From the NCBI GenBank assembly GCA_902615995.1, contig CACMRF010000008.1, positions 1 through 49,761 on the forward strand: a DNA stretch of 49,761 nucleotides, given 5' to 3'. Shown here in pieces: positions 25,001 through 34,827 of this stretch. Origin of the DNA: an uncultured SAR116 cluster alpha proteobacterium. Its GTDB lineage: Bacteria; Pseudomonadota; Alphaproteobacteria; Puniceispirillales; Marisalimonadaceae. The position numbers and the translations under genes are program-made. The notes under the pieces were generated by a model. The model ran no database searches. It was not told the DNA's origin and was given only the letters and a program-made list of their open reading frames with translations. How positions within the stretch are numbered: position 1 is the stretch's first letter; each line of letters opens with the position of its first letter.

Positions 25001-25318
25001 TTGGCTGATTATAACCTTGAAAAATTATTTGATGATTTATTAAAGAAAAAAAAATTTGATAAAGAAAACTCATATACATCTTTTCTTCTGACTAACAAAA
25101 ATTTATTAGCAAAAAAAATGGGTGAAGAATCAATTGAAGTTATTTTAGAATACCTTGATAATAATAAAGACAAAATCATAAAAGAATCTGCAGATTTATT
25201 ATATCATTTATGTGTATTGTGGATTTCTGCAGATATTAAGCCTGATGATGTATGGCATGAACTTCATAGAAGAAAAGGACTATCAGGATTTGAGGAAAAA
25301 AAACGTAGGTTAAGTTAA
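25001..25318 (+). CDS. hisE: Phosphoribosyl-ATP pyrophosphatase
   Basis: HisE hydrolyses phosphoribosyl-ATP to phosphoribosyl-AMP, the second step of histidine synthesis. The 105-residue all-helical protein has the metal-binding acidic motif KKMGEESIEVILE and the ESADLLYHL helix, then the WHELHRRKGLSGFEEK end. The start is TTG at 25001, four bases after the hisF stop; no ATG or GTG fits the N-terminus. Its stop overlaps the next ATG by one base. hisI is not in the window. Confidence 0.94.
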   Translation: MADYNLEKLFDDLLKKKKFDKENSYTSFLLTNKNLLAKKMGEESIEVILEYLDNNKDKIIKESADLLYHLCVLWISADIKPDDVWHELHRRKGLSGFEEKKRRLS

Positions 25319-25668
25319 TGGTTTATAATGATGATAATATATTTGCTAAAATAATTAATAAAAAGTTGTCAACTAATATTATTTTGGAGAACAAACATGC
25401 AATTGCTTTTCATGATATAGCACCACAAGCTCCAATTCATATTTTAATTATCCCTAAAGGTAAATATGTTAAATATGATGACTTTATAAACAACGCTTCA
25501 AAAGACGAAATTCATCAATTTTTTAAGTTAATTAATCAATTGGTTAAAGATTACGATCTTGAAAATACAGGCTATAGATTAATTACTAATGCAGGAAGAA
25601 ATGCAAATCAAGAAGTGCCACATTTACATTTTCATTTGTTAGCAGGTAAAAACTTAGGAAAAATGTAA
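25318..25668 (+). CDS. HIT-family (histidine triad) nucleotide-binding protein
   Basis: This 116-residue protein has the histidine triad HLHFHLLAG (H102, H104, H106) and the family's opening FAKIINKKL. HinT-type proteins hydrolyse nucleoside phosphoramidates and acyl-AMP. The gene is coupled to hisE by a one-base overlap, a common arrangement in Alphaproteobacteria. It ends 14 bases before the convergent gshB. Confidence 0.95.
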   Translation: MVYNDDNIFAKIINKKLSTNIILENKHAIAFHDIAPQAPIHILIIPKGKYVKYDDFINNASKDEIHQFFKLINQLVKDYDLENTGYRLITNAGRNANQEVPHLHFHLLAGKNLGKM

Positions 25669-25682
25669 TAAATAATTTTAAT

Positions 25683-26630
25683 TTATAACTTTTTTAAAGT
25701 TTTATCCCAAAAGTTTTTTTCAATATTAGTTTTATTTAATCGATTTATTTCCCTTATTCCAGTTGGTGAAGTAACATTAATTTCAGTCAAAAAATTGCCA
25801 ATTATATCTATTCCAACAAAAAACAATCCTTTAGCCTTTAGATGAGGAGAAATTGTTTCACATATCAATTTATCATTTTTGTTTAATGAAGTCTTAATTG
25901 GTTTTCCTCCAACATGCATATTTGAACGATTTTCATTTTTTGCAGGCACTCTATTTATTGCACCTGCAACCTCTCCATCAATAAGTATAATTCGTTTATC
26001 CCCTTTTTTAACTTCTGGAATATAACTTTGTAAAATAAATGGTTCTTCATTCGAACCTAAAAAATTTTCTATTATTACGTTAAAATTTGAATCATTATCT
26101 TTAATGTAAAATACTCCTTCGCCACCATTTCCGTAAAGCGGTTTGATAATAATATTTTTATTTTTATTCTTAAATTTTATTATTTCACTGAGTTCTCTTG
26201 TAATAAGCGTTTTAGGCATAAACTTTGAAAACTCAGTAACAAAAATTTTTTCAGGAGCATTCCTTACATGAAATGGATTATTTAGTATTAAAGTTTGTGA
26301 AGCAATTTTTTCTAATATGTGAGTTCCTGTTATATAAGACATATTAAATGGAGGGTCTTGTCTCATTAAAATAACATCTAATGAAGATAATTTCAGAACT
26401 TTTATCTTACCATAATTAAAAGTTTCTTCTCCATTTTCGAATGCAAGGTCTAAAGCTTTAGTTTTCGCATAAACATTGTCATTTTTGTATATTAAATCAA
26501 ATGGTGAATAGAAATATAATTCAAAGCCCCTCTTTATGGCTTCAAGTCCAAGTATAAAAGTTGAATCTCCTTTTAGATCAAGATTCTCTAAAGGATCCAT
26601 TTGAAGTGCAATCTTAAGCTTGTGTCTCAT
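25683..26630 (-). CDS. gshB: Glutathione synthetase
   Basis: GshB joins gamma-glutamylcysteine and glycine with ATP to form glutathione. The 315-residue protein has the ATP-grasp features: N-terminal MDPLE...GDSTFILGLEA, RQDPPF (90-95), KPLYGNGGEG (163-172) and the C-terminal INVTSPTGIREINR binding loop. It overlaps the BON-domain lipoprotein gene by four bases. gshA is not in the window. Confidence 0.97.
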   Translation of the reverse strand: MRHKLKIALQMDPLENLDLKGDSTFILGLEAIKRGFELYFYSPFDLIYKNDNVYAKTKALDLAFENGEETFNYGKIKVLKLSSLDVILMRQDPPFNMSYITGTHILEKIASQTLILNNPFHVRNAPEKIFVTEFSKFMPKTLITRELSEIIKFKNKNKNIIIKPLYGNGGEGVFYIKDNDSNFNVIIENFLGSNEEPFILQSYIPEVKKGDKRIILIDGEVAGAINRVPAKNENRSNMHVGGKPIKTSLNKNDKLICETISPHLKAKGLFFVGIDIIGNFLTEINVTSPTGIREINRLNKTNIEKNFWDKTLKKL

Positions 26631-27202
26631 CTTTTGTCTTTATTTACTTTAACAAAATTTTGGACTTCTTTAATAAATCTAGCTTCTTGTGCAATTTGTG
26701 TAACAATAGAGATCTCTTCCTCACTTGATGCAACACCACTAATGTAAGCAATGTTATTAACTACATCAATTGAATAATTCAAACTATTTAGTTTTGTTGA
26801 TGCCATTAATCTTGCTTTAATTTCACCTAACGATGCTAGATCTTTTGCTATATTTTTAAAATTAGTTGTTTCAGAAATTTGGACTTGATTATTAACTTCT
26901 TTTACACCACTAATTTCCCAGATAACTTTAGTCAACTGAACTTTTGTATCAATATTTCTTATTTTTCCTGTTACTAAAATTGAACCATTATCTACACTTA
27001 AAGATATATTTTCGGAAACAGAGGGATTCCAGTCATAGATAGCATTTCTCAATTGAACATAAGTTACTTTATCTTTAATGGAGGTGCCAAGGCCTTTTTC
27101 TTGAGCAGAGGAGCCAAATGCAATTGCACCAACTCCGCCAATTATAGGTGCAGCACATGATTGTAAACTTAAAATAATTATTAATAAAAGAAATAGGCGC
27201 AT
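26627..27202 (-). CDS. BON-domain lipoprotein
   Basis: This 191-residue lipoprotein has a lipobox LQSC (Cys16), a short Gly/Ala-rich stretch, and two BON domains (about residues 45-110 and 115-185; VDNGSILVTGKI and VVNNIAYISGVA mark the cores). It resembles DolP/OsmY-type envelope proteins that bind phospholipid and support outer-membrane integrity. It lies between rsmI and gshB on one strand, an order frequent in Proteobacteria, where LpoA-like, rsmI and BON genes cluster. Confidence 0.9.
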   Translation of the reverse strand: MRLFLLLIIILSLQSCAAPIIGGVGAIAFGSSAQEKGLGTSIKDKVTYVQLRNAIYDWNPSVSENISLSVDNGSILVTGKIRNIDTKVQLTKVIWEISGVKEVNNQVQISETTNFKNIAKDLASLGEIKARLMASTKLNSLNYSIDVVNNIAYISGVASSEEEISIVTQIAQEARFIKEVQNFVKVNKDKR

Positions 27203-27212
27203 AAAGTATCTA

Positions 27213-28082
27213 TTATGATTTTAACTCAATAATTTTATTGTAAATAGATTTTTTTGGCAATCCAGTTTTTTTTGAAATATATAACGCTAATTCTTTAGTT
27301 GAAAATTTAGAGTAATCTTTTTTAATTAAATCTAAAATCATTTCATTTGAGTAATGTGATTGATTATTGCTAGTTATAACTAATACAGTTTCTCCCTTTA
27401 ATTTTGATTTTTTAGTTATTTGATTATACACGAAGGATGGGGATCCACTTATAATTTCCTCATTCAACTTAGTTAATTCTCTCAAAACTGAAATTAATGA
27501 CTCATTATCGAGTTCGATTATTAGTCTTAGAGTTTCAATTAATCTGTTTGGACTTTCAAACCATAATGAGGTGAATTTTAAATTTAATGCGTTTTGAAGT
27601 TGTTTTTTTCTTTGTATTTTGCTTTTTTCCAAAAATCCACCAAAAAAAAAGTTATGAGAAGGTAATCCTGACAATACTAACGAAGTAGTTATAGAAGAAG
27701 CTCCTGGTACATGGGTAATCTTAATTGAATTTTTTATACATTCTTTTACTAATTTATAACCAGGATCTGATATAAGTGGTGTTCCGGCATCACTTACTAA
27801 TCCAAACTTAATATTTAAATTTTTAATTTTATTAATTATTAATTCCCTATGTTTTTGATTACTGTGATCATTATAAACTTCTAATTTAGCAGGTTTTATG
27901 CCGTAATTTTTTAAAAGTTTTCCGGTTACTCTTGTATCTTCACAATATATAACATCTAAAGATGATAATATTTTTAGAGCTCTTAAGGAAATGTCACCTA
28001 AATTACCAATAGGTGTTGCAATTATGTATAAAATATTATTTTCTACTTTTATTTTATTTAATGTTTTTGAAATTTGTTCCAA
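27213..28082 (-). CDS. rsmI: 16S rRNA 2'-O-methyltransferase RsmI (C1402)
   Basis: RsmI adds the 2'-O-methyl group to C1402 of 16S rRNA in the decoding centre. It belongs to the tetrapyrrole-methylase-like fold, with IATPIGNLGDISLRA (21-35), YCEDTR (46-51) and SDAGTPLISDPG (97-108). Length is 289 residues. It diverges from the LpoA-like lipoprotein gene, the standard rsmI-lpoA arrangement. The adjacent yraN often seen between related genes is absent. Confidence 0.96.
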   Translation of the reverse strand: MEQISKTLNKIKVENNILYIIATPIGNLGDISLRALKILSSLDVIYCEDTRVTGKLLKNYGIKPAKLEVYNDHSNQKHRELIINKIKNLNIKFGLVSDAGTPLISDPGYKLVKECIKNSIKITHVPGASSITTSLVLSGLPSHNFFFGGFLEKSKIQRKKQLQNALNLKFTSLWFESPNRLIETLRLIIELDNESLISVLRELTKLNEEIISGSPSFVYNQITKKSKLKGETVLVITSNNQSHYSNEMILDLIKKDYSKFSTKELALYISKKTGLPKKSIYNKIIELKS

Positions 28083-28130
28083 TTTATATTATTTTCTAAC
28101 TAAACTATTTAACCAATTATTGTGAAATTT

Positions 28131-29579
28131 ATGAATTTTAAAATCTTAATTTATATTTTCGTATTGTTATCTTCTTGCTCATCTCACATTTCAAATGAAT
28201 TTTCTGATAATAGTACTTCCACAGAAATTAAAAGCAACGAATTAAAATTTAACAAAAATAAAATTAATAAGAAAAAACTAGAAAACTTTTATGTGGCAAG
28301 TAATCCTAGTGAGAGCGTTGTCTTTGAATTTAGAAAAGAAAGATATCTTGAGGGAATTCAAAGTAAAGAAGTTGAAAATAAGATTGACTATGCACAAAAA
28401 GCTCTTCAAGCAACATTTAAAATGCTATCTAAGGCCCCAAAAACTGGAATGGAGCATTTAAAGATAAAAAATTCATCTCATAAAATAAAATATAACTTTG
28501 AAAACTTTTATAACTCAACTAGTCATTCTGAAAAAATTAATGAAGAAATTAATATTTTAGTTTTATTACCCTTTTCAAACAAATTTAGATCCATCGGAGA
28601 AAAAATCAGAAAAGCTGTAGATCTTGCAGTACTTCAAAGTAAAAATAATAGTATAAAATTTGTATATTTTAATACAGGGAAAGATTTTAATTCTAACGAT
28701 CTTGAATTAGTAATAGAAAAATTAAATCCAAGATTACTTATTGGACCTCTGTTAAGAGAAAATTTAATTAAAATAAAACCAATTATAAATAAGTTTAAAA
28801 TACCAGTGTTTAGTTTTACGAATGACAGTTCCTTATCTGAAAAGGGCATTTGGGTATCAGGTTTTTCACCTTTTGATCAAATAAATAAAATAATAGATTA
28901 TGCAATTAAATGTAAAAAAGAAAAAATTGGTTTCATTAGTGTAGATAATGATTATGGACGTAAAATTTATAAAAAAGTTGAAAATTCAGAAATAAAAAAT
29001 TTAATAAAAAATAAAATTTTTATTAGTGCTAAAACTTTTAAAAATAAAGAAAATCTTAGAAACACAATTAGTATTTTTTTAAATTATAATGAAAACAATA
29101 ATCAAGATTTATTGTCTAATAAGGAATATGATTTTATAATTTTGATTGGAAATAGAAATTTTATTTTAAGGCTAGCTCCTATTTTAACATATTATGATGT
29201 TGATTTATTAAAAACAGAATTATTTACTACGTCAGTATTGAATGATAAAATATTATTAAACGAACATTCTCTTATTAATGCAAAATTTCCTTTTATATCA
29301 GAAACAAATATAAATGAATTTAATAAACTATGGAAATTAGTATGGTCAAAATCTGAAACTGACCATTTAATTAGATTAGGGTATTATATTTCAAAAATAA
29401 GTATTTGGGTTGCATCTCAAAATACTAAATTTGACAATCAACTAGAGAATGGAAGAAATAAATTTTCTATTCTAGGTAACAAGTTTATATTTAAAGCTAA
29501 TGGAAATGTCTCAAGACCTGTAAATATTTATAAAATTAATAAAAGTGGGATGATTAAGAAGATAAATAGTTGTTTATGA
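28131..29579 (+). CDS. Penicillin-binding protein activator, LpoA-like lipoprotein
   Basis: This lipoprotein of 482 residues has a signal peptide and lipobox LSSC (Cys16), a helical linker and a periplasmic-binding-protein-like domain. The domain opens with INILVLLPFSNKFRSIGEKIRKAVDLA and contains PRLLIGPLLRENL and IGFISVDNDYGRK. In gammaproteobacteria LpoA reaches from the outer membrane to activate the peptidoglycan synthase PBP1A; alphaproteobacterial versions share the fold and the place beside rsmI. A GTG at 28122 is an alternative start. The 3' end overlaps hemW by 26 bases, convergently. Confidence 0.82.
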   Translation: MNFKILIYIFVLLSSCSSHISNEFSDNSTSTEIKSNELKFNKNKINKKKLENFYVASNPSESVVFEFRKERYLEGIQSKEVENKIDYAQKALQATFKMLSKAPKTGMEHLKIKNSSHKIKYNFENFYNSTSHSEKINEEINILVLLPFSNKFRSIGEKIRKAVDLAVLQSKNNSIKFVYFNTGKDFNSNDLELVIEKLNPRLLIGPLLRENLIKIKPIINKFKIPVFSFTNDSSLSEKGIWVSGFSPFDQINKIIDYAIKCKKEKIGFISVDNDYGRKIYKKVENSEIKNLIKNKIFISAKTFKNKENLRNTISIFLNYNENNNQDLLSNKEYDFIILIGNRNFILRLAPILTYYDVDLLKTELFTTSVLNDKILLNEHSLINAKFPFISETNINEFNKLWKLVWSKSETDHLIRLGYYISKISIWVASQNTKFDNQLENGRNKFSILGNKFIFKANGNVSRPVNIYKINKSGMIKKINSCL

Positions 29580-30720
29580 TTTTTCTAACGATATAGTCAT
29601 GAACATTAAAATAGTTTTCATTTATCATTAATTTGTTTTTTCTAATATTTAGAATACCTTGTTTTTGGAGGTGTAATACTTCATCATTACCTAAAAACGT
29701 TCTTTTTTTAAGCTTTTTTAAATCAACACCCTCATTGAGTCTCAATCCCATCATAAGAATTTCTTCTTCAGATGCGTCAAAGTTAATTGTTAAAATGTTT
29801 TTTAGATTTATTTTTTTTTGCAAGCAATTTTCTAACCACGTTTCAGGTTTTTTAAAATTTTCAAATTCTATTCTCTCTTTTTTATCATTCCAAATTCTAC
29901 TAATGGCACCAGGCCCAATCCCAATCCAATTATCTGATTTCCAGTAAATTGTGTTGTGTTTAGAAAAAAAATTAGGTTTTGAAAAATTTGAAATTTCATA
30001 TTGAACAAATTTGTTATCTTTTAAGATATTTTTTGTACTAAAATAAAATTCTTTATAAAGATTATCGGAAACTGTTTTAAGTTCTCCTCTATTAAATAAA
30101 TGATAAAATTTGGTACCTTTTTCTATAACAAGTTGATATGCAGATACATGTTTAATAGAAAATTTTTTTAAAAAATTTTGTAATTCATGGTTCCATATTT
30201 CTAAATTTTGACAAGATAGAGCATAAATTAAATCTACAGATATATTGTCTATAATTTTTTGCATAAGATCGAGAACAACAAATGTTTCTGAAGCATTATG
30301 TTGACGACCTAAATATCTTAAATCGGTATCATTTAAACCTTGTATTCCTAAAGAGACTCTATTAACTCCGGCTGATTTAAAATCACTAATTTTATTTAAT
30401 TCCAAGTTCGTTGGATTCGATTCTAATGTTATTTCAATATTTTTATCAAAACTAAAAAGTTTATTTATAAATAATAAAATTTGTTCCACTAATTTTGGGG
30501 GCATTAAAGAGGGTGTTCCTCCACCAAGAAAAATAGAACTCAATTTAAAATTTTTAAAGTTCTGAGATACCAAATACTCTTTAAAATATTTAATTTGATT
30601 TTCATAAGCTGCTAGCCACTCATTTGGATTGTAATTTTTTATTTTATGAGAATTGAAATCACAGTATGGACATTTTGAAATACAATATGGCCAATGAATA
30701 TAAATACCCAGTTTATCCAT
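29554..30720 (-). CDS. hemW: HemW-like radical SAM protein
   Basis: HemW is a radical-SAM protein that binds haem and probably helps insert it into client proteins. It was formerly annotated as oxygen-independent coproporphyrinogen oxidase. The iron-sulphur motif is C13-x3-C17-x2-C20 in HWPYCISKCPYCDF, followed by FLGGGTPSL and ESNPTNL. Unlike true HemN it lacks the extra upstream cysteine and N-terminal extension. The length of 388 residues is typical. It overlaps rdgB by eight bases. Confidence 0.93.
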   Translation of the reverse strand: MDKLGIYIHWPYCISKCPYCDFNSHKIKNYNPNEWLAAYENQIKYFKEYLVSQNFKNFKLSSIFLGGGTPSLMPPKLVEQILLFINKLFSFDKNIEITLESNPTNLELNKISDFKSAGVNRVSLGIQGLNDTDLRYLGRQHNASETFVVLDLMQKIIDNISVDLIYALSCQNLEIWNHELQNFLKKFSIKHVSAYQLVIEKGTKFYHLFNRGELKTVSDNLYKEFYFSTKNILKDNKFVQYEISNFSKPNFFSKHNTIYWKSDNWIGIGPGAISRIWNDKKERIEFENFKKPETWLENCLQKKINLKNILTINFDASEEEILMMGLRLNEGVDLKKLKKRTFLGNDEVLHLQKQGILNIRKNKLMINENYFNVHDYIVRKIINNYLSS

Positions 30721-31318
30721 GGTAAATTTTTTTAATTTCAGTTTTAAGTTTTTTAAAAGCTAAATTTCGATGACTTATTTTATGCTTAATAGTTGGATCT
30801 AACTCACCAAAAGTTTTTTTTAACTTAGGATAATAAAAAATTGGGTCATATCCAAATCCATTACTACCACTTGGAGGCCATGAAAATTCACCGCATATTT
30901 CTCCTTGAACTGTTATATTATAACCATCGGGCCAACATAAGCTTAGTGCACAAGTAAATTTACAAGATTTATCATCTTTGAATTCTAGTTCTTCATTTAA
31001 TTTTTTCATTGCTAAAGCAAAGTCTTTTTTTTCACCTGCGTATCTAGCTGAGTGTACACCTGGCCTATTATTTAACGCTCTAAAACTTATGCCACTATCA
31101 TCTGACAAAGAAACTAATTTAGTTTTTGAAGCTGTGTTAAAGGATTTTATATAAGCATTTTCTTTAAATGTTTTACCATCTTCAATTGGCTCAGAAATAT
31201 TAAAATCTTTATTAGATAAAATGTGAACATCGAATACTTTTAATATTTCTTGAAGCTCTACGATTTTTCCATCATTATTTGAAGCTATAATTAATTTATT
31301 ATCTATAAATGTTCTCAT
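30713..31318 (-). CDS. rdgB: Non-canonical purine NTP pyrophosphatase (RdgB/HAM1)
   Basis: This enzyme cleans the nucleotide pool by hydrolysing ITP, dITP and XTP. The 201-residue protein has the opening LIIASNNDGKIVEL, the catalytic LSDDSGI, GVHSARYAG and GFGYDPIF. It lies between rph and hemW with overlaps of four and eight bases. The rph-rdgB-hemW order is conserved in Alphaproteobacteria. Confidence 0.97.
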   Translation of the reverse strand: MRTFIDNKLIIASNNDGKIVELQEILKVFDVHILSNKDFNISEPIEDGKTFKENAYIKSFNTASKTKLVSLSDDSGISFRALNNRPGVHSARYAGEKKDFALAMKKLNEELEFKDDKSCKFTCALSLCWPDGYNITVQGEICGEFSWPPSGSNGFGYDPIFYYPKLKKTFGELDPTIKHKISHRNLAFKKLKTEIKKIYHG

Positions 31319-32037
31319 GAAGACAGAATATCTCTTTGTTTTTTAAAAATTAAGTCAATATTGTCTTCAACCAACTCATACATTTTTAAAAAATGAGATT
31401 TTGATATAGGTTTTTGTTCAGAACTCGACTGAATTTCAATAATTTCTTTATTGTCTGTTAGTACAAAATTCCCATCGACAGTAGCATTTGAGTCTTCATT
31501 ATAATCTAGGTCAATAAATATCTCTTCATTAATTACTCCACAAGAAATAGCAGCAATTTGATTCTTAATAGGGTTTTGTGTTATTTTTCCTTGAGACATT
31601 AGGTGTTTAACTGCATCATGTAAAGCTATCCAAGAACCTGAAATTGAAGCAGTTCGTGTGCCTCCATCAGCTTGAATTACATCACAATCAATTTTGATTT
31701 GTCTTTCCCCTAATTCGTTTAAATTTATTGCGGATCTTAGAGACCTTCCAATTAATCTTTGAATCTCGTGACTTCTACCCGAGATTTTCCCTTTGGAAAT
31801 ATCACGATCAACTCTAGAATGTGTTGCTCTAGGTATCATTCCATATTCTGCCGTGATCCATCCTTTTTGTTTTCCTCTAAGCCACATTGGAACTCTCTCT
31901 TCAATAGAAGCCGTACAAATAACATGAGTATTCCCAAATTTAACTAAACAAGACCCCTCAGCATAAGGAGAGAATTTATTTTCAAAATAAATTTCCCTCA
32001 ATTCAGTTTTTTTTCTAGATGCTCTTTTAAAATCCAT
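31315..32037 (-). CDS. rph: Ribonuclease PH
   Basis: RNase PH trims tRNA 3' ends with phosphate as cosubstrate. The 240-residue protein begins with a typical RPH N-terminus (FKRASRKKTELR) and has EGSCLVKFGNTHVICTASIEE, the GMIPRATHSRVDRDISKGKISGRSHEIQRLIGRSLR block and CDVIQADGGTRTASISG. It is divergent from grpE across 89 bases. The heat-shock repressor gene hrcA, often found in this gap, is missing. Confidence 0.97.
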   Translation of the reverse strand: MDFKRASRKKTELREIYFENKFSPYAEGSCLVKFGNTHVICTASIEERVPMWLRGKQKGWITAEYGMIPRATHSRVDRDISKGKISGRSHEIQRLIGRSLRSAINLNELGERQIKIDCDVIQADGGTRTASISGSWIALHDAVKHLMSQGKITQNPIKNQIAAISCGVINEEIFIDLDYNEDSNATVDGNFVLTDNKEIIEIQSSSEQKPISKSHFLKMYELVEDNIDLIFKKQRDILSS

Positions 32038-32126
32038 AAAATAATTTTTAATATAAAAGTTTTTTAGTTGAATATTTATACAACATTACTAAATAAATAC
32101 CATTAAGCAAGAGGTGATGTATAAAT

Positions 32127-32774
32127 ATGGACCAGAATAAAAACACAGATAAAAATGAGAACGTTTCCAATCATGAAGAAGATGAAAATATTACTTCACA
32201 TAATAATGATGATAGCCAAAGTAGTGATAGTACTTCTATTGATGGGAAGGATAGTCCAAATAATGAAGAAGATTTAGATAATGATGAAAATCATTCTCAA
32301 GACGAAATCAAAGATTTAAAAGATCAATTATTACGCTCACTTGCTGAGAATGAAAATCTTCGAAAAAGAACTGCTAAAGAAATTGAACAGATAAAGAAAT
32401 ATGGCCATATCAGTTTATTAAGGGATTTTCTTAACGTCGTCGATAATATGGAACGTGCTGTTAAATCATCTACATATGAAAACCAGTCTGAAACAGGCGT
32501 CAAAAATTTGATTGATGGCATTGAAATAGTATTTAAAGAAATGAAATCTCTATTAGATAAAAATCAAATTAAGAAAATAGAACCACTTCATGAAAAATTT
32601 GATTATAATTTTCATCAAGCAATGTTTGAAACACCATCTTCAGATTATGAAGAAGGTTTGATCATAGAGGTGATTCAACCTGGTTATGTCTTGCATGATC
32701 GTCTGATTAGGCCTGCAATGGTAGGTGTATCAAAAGGTGAAATTGTTGAAAAAGAAAAAAAAGAAGAAAAATAA
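32127..32774 (+). CDS. grpE: Nucleotide-exchange factor GrpE
   Basis: GrpE releases ADP from DnaK. The 215-residue protein has a long acidic, Asn/Asp/Ser-rich N-terminal tail (about residues 1-55), a coiled-coil helix (KDLKDQLLRSLAENENLRKR) and the beta-domain end HDRLIRPAMVGVSKG. A good Shine-Dalgarno sequence (GAGGTGAT, 32111-32118) precedes the ATG. It heads grpE-dnaK-dnaJ. The acidic tail is longer than in many homologues. Confidence 0.95.
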   Translation: MDQNKNTDKNENVSNHEEDENITSHNNDDSQSSDSTSIDGKDSPNNEEDLDNDENHSQDEIKDLKDQLLRSLAENENLRKRTAKEIEQIKKYGHISLLRDFLNVVDNMERAVKSSTYENQSETGVKNLIDGIEIVFKEMKSLLDKNQIKKIEPLHEKFDYNFHQAMFETPSSDYEEGLIIEVIQPGYVLHDRLIRPAMVGVSKGEIVEKEKKEEK

Positions 32775-32802
32775 TAAAAAAATGAATAAATTATATTTTA
32801 AT

Positions 32803-32830
32803 CTTGTATATTCAGTTACTTAACCCATAT
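32803..32830 (+). promoter_or_regulatory. Sigma-32 (RpoH)-type promoter of dnaK
   Basis: CTTGTAT (32803-32809) and CCCATAT (32824-32830) are 14 bases apart, against the heat-shock consensus CTTGAAA-N11-16-CCCATNT. The -10-like element lies 51 bases before the dnaK start codon, leaving a leader of roughly 45 bases. This implies RpoH control of dnaK and dnaJ, in keeping with the lack of hrcA here. It is a pattern match only. Confidence 0.65.
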
Positions 32831-32881
32831 ATCTCATTAGTTATTGAATTTATTATTTATAGAGCTTAGGGGAGGTCATTT

Positions 32882-34813
32882 ATGTCTAAAGTTATTGGTA
32901 TTGATTTAGGTACTACCAATTCATGTGTTTCAGTCATGGATGGAAAAAATCCAAAAATTATTGAAAATAGTGAAGGTGCTAGAACAACACCATCGATGGT
33001 GGCATTCACTGAAGATGAAAAATTAGTTGGGCAATCCGCAAAAAGGCAAGCTGTTACAAACCCTGAAAATACACTTTTTGCAATAAAAAGGCTTATCGGT
33101 AGAAGATTTGACGGTGAAGCATCTAAAAAATTTTCAAAATTAGTTCCTTATAAAATTGTGTCAGCAAAAAATGGCGATGCCTGGGTTGATGTAAAAGGTC
33201 AAGAATACGCTCCATCAGAAATTTCTAGTTTTATACTTCGTAAACTAAAAGAAGATGCTGAAGCATATTTAGGAGAAACTGTGGATAAGGCTGTAATTAC
33301 TGTACCAGCTTACTTTAACGACGCTCAAAGGCAAGCTACTAAAGATGCAGGTAAAATAGCTGGATTAGAAGTGTTAAGAATTATAAATGAACCAACAGCT
33401 GCAGCATTAGCTTATGGTTTGGATAAGAAAGAAAGTGGTACCATTGCTGTTTATGATTTAGGTGGTGGGACTTTCGACGTTTCTATCTTAGAAGTTGGTG
33501 ACGGTGTTTTTGAAGTAAAGTCAACAAATGGTGATACTTTTCTAGGTGGTGAGGATTTTGATCAGAGAATAATTGATTTTTTAGCTGATGAATTTAAAAA
33601 AGATGCAGGTATAGATCTTCGTAATGATAAATTAGCTCTTCAAAGAATGAAAGAGGCTGCAGAAAAGGCAAAAATTGAATTGTCTAGTTCTGCTCAAACT
33701 GAAGTAAATTTACCATTTATCACGGCAGATGCTTCAGGTCCTAAACATTTGAATTTAAAAATAACAAGATCTCAATTAGAAAATTTAGTAGATGATTTAA
33801 TCACAAAAAGTATAAACCCTTGTAAAGAAGCTCTCAAAGATGCAGGTGTGAATGCAGGTGACATAGACGAAGTGATTTTAGTAGGTGGAATGACCAGAAT
33901 GCCAAAAATCATTAAAACAGTTACTGATTTTTTTAAAGCTGAACCTCATAGAGGAGTTAACCCAGATGAAGTTGTTGCTTCTGGAGCAGCAATTCAAGGT
34001 GGTGTATTAACAGGTGACGTTAAAGATGTTTTACTTTTAGATGTAACCCCACTTTCTCTTGGAATAGAAACTTTAGGCGGTGTCTTTACAAAATTAATTG
34101 AAAGAAACACAACTATTCCTACAAAAAAATCACAAACTTTTTCTACTGCTGATGATAATCAGTCCGCTGTTACTATCAAAGTTTCTCAAGGCGAAAGACA
34201 GATGGCTGTTGATAATAAACTTTTAGGAGAATTTAATTTAGAAGGTATAGCACCAGCACCTAGAGGAGTGCCTCAAATTGAGGTAACCTTTGATATTGAT
34301 GCTAACGGAATAGTTAACGTAAGTGCACAAGATAAAGCTACCGGGAAAGTTCATAATATTACTATTCAAGCTTCAGGTGGATTGGATGAGTCTGAAATTG
34401 AAAGAATGGTTAAAGAAGGTGAAGATAATTCTGAGCAAGACAAATTAAAAAAGGAAGCTGTGGAAGCTAGAAATCAAGCTGAATCTTTAATACATAGCGC
34501 TGAAAAAACTTTAACTGATCTAGGTGAAAAAGCTGATGAAAACATGAAAAAGGATGTAGAAAACTTAGTAACAGAATTAAAGTCAGCATTAGAAAGTGAC
34601 AATATTGAAGAAATAAAAACAAAGACTTCTGATTTATCTAATGCATTAATGAAATTAGGTGAAGTTGCTTATAAAAATAATGAAAGTGCTACAGAGAATA
34701 GCGCTACGGATTCAAGTGAAGAAACTGATAAAGATCAGAAAAAAAGTGAAGATGTTGTTGACGCAGATTTTGAAGAGATAAAACCTGAAGATGATAAGAA
34801 AAACGCTTCTTAA
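32882..34813 (+). CDS. dnaK: Chaperone DnaK (Hsp70)
   Basis: DnaK is the ATP-driven folding chaperone. The 643-residue protein is full length, with the nucleotide-binding domain ([47 protein letters not shown]), the [14 protein letters not shown] linker region and substrate domain, a helical lid and the acidic end [16 protein letters not shown] very strong Shine-Dalgarno sequence (AGGGGAGGT, about 32868-32876) and a codon bias toward GCT/GGT fit high expression. GrpE upstream and DnaJ downstream complete the machine. Confidence 0.99.
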   Translation: MSKVIGIDLGTTNSCVSVMDGKNPKIIENSEGARTTPSMVAFTEDEKLVGQSAKRQAVTNPENTLFAIKRLIGRRFDGEASKKFSKLVPYKIVSAKNGDAWVDVKGQEYAPSEISSFILRKLKEDAEAYLGETVDKAVITVPAYFNDAQRQATKDAGKIAGLEVLRIINEPTAAALAYGLDKKESGTIAVYDLGGGTFDVSILEVGDGVFEVKSTNGDTFLGGEDFDQRIIDFLADEFKKDAGIDLRNDKLALQRMKEAAEKAKIELSSSAQTEVNLPFITADASGPKHLNLKITRSQLENLVDDLITKSINPCKEALKDAGVNAGDIDEVILVGGMTRMPKIIKTVTDFFKAEPHRGVNPDEVVASGAAIQGGVLTGDVKDVLLLDVTPLSLGIETLGGVFTKLIERNTTIPTKKSQTFSTADDNQSAVTIKVSQGERQMAVDNKLLGEFNLEGIAPAPRGVPQIEVTFDIDANGIVNVSAQDKATGKVHNITIQASGGLDESEIERMVKEGEDNSEQDKLKKEAVEARNQAESLIHSAEKTLTDLGEKADENMKKDVENLVTELKSALESDNIEEIKTKTSDLSNALMKLGEVAYKNNESATENSATDSSEETDKDQKKSEDVVDADFEEIKPEDDKKNAS

Positions 34814-34827
34814 TTCTGCAATAACTA

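Noticed and set aside
25687-25701. AACTTT-TTT-AAAGTT hairpin at the HIT/gshB convergence as a terminator
   Set aside because: The stem is nearly all A-T, lies inside the gshB coding end and would be too weak to stop transcription.
32066-32090. GTTGAAT...CAACATT upstream of grpE as a second RpoH promoter
   Set aside because: The -10 half lacks the CCCAT core and the spacing is short, so the match is not convincing.
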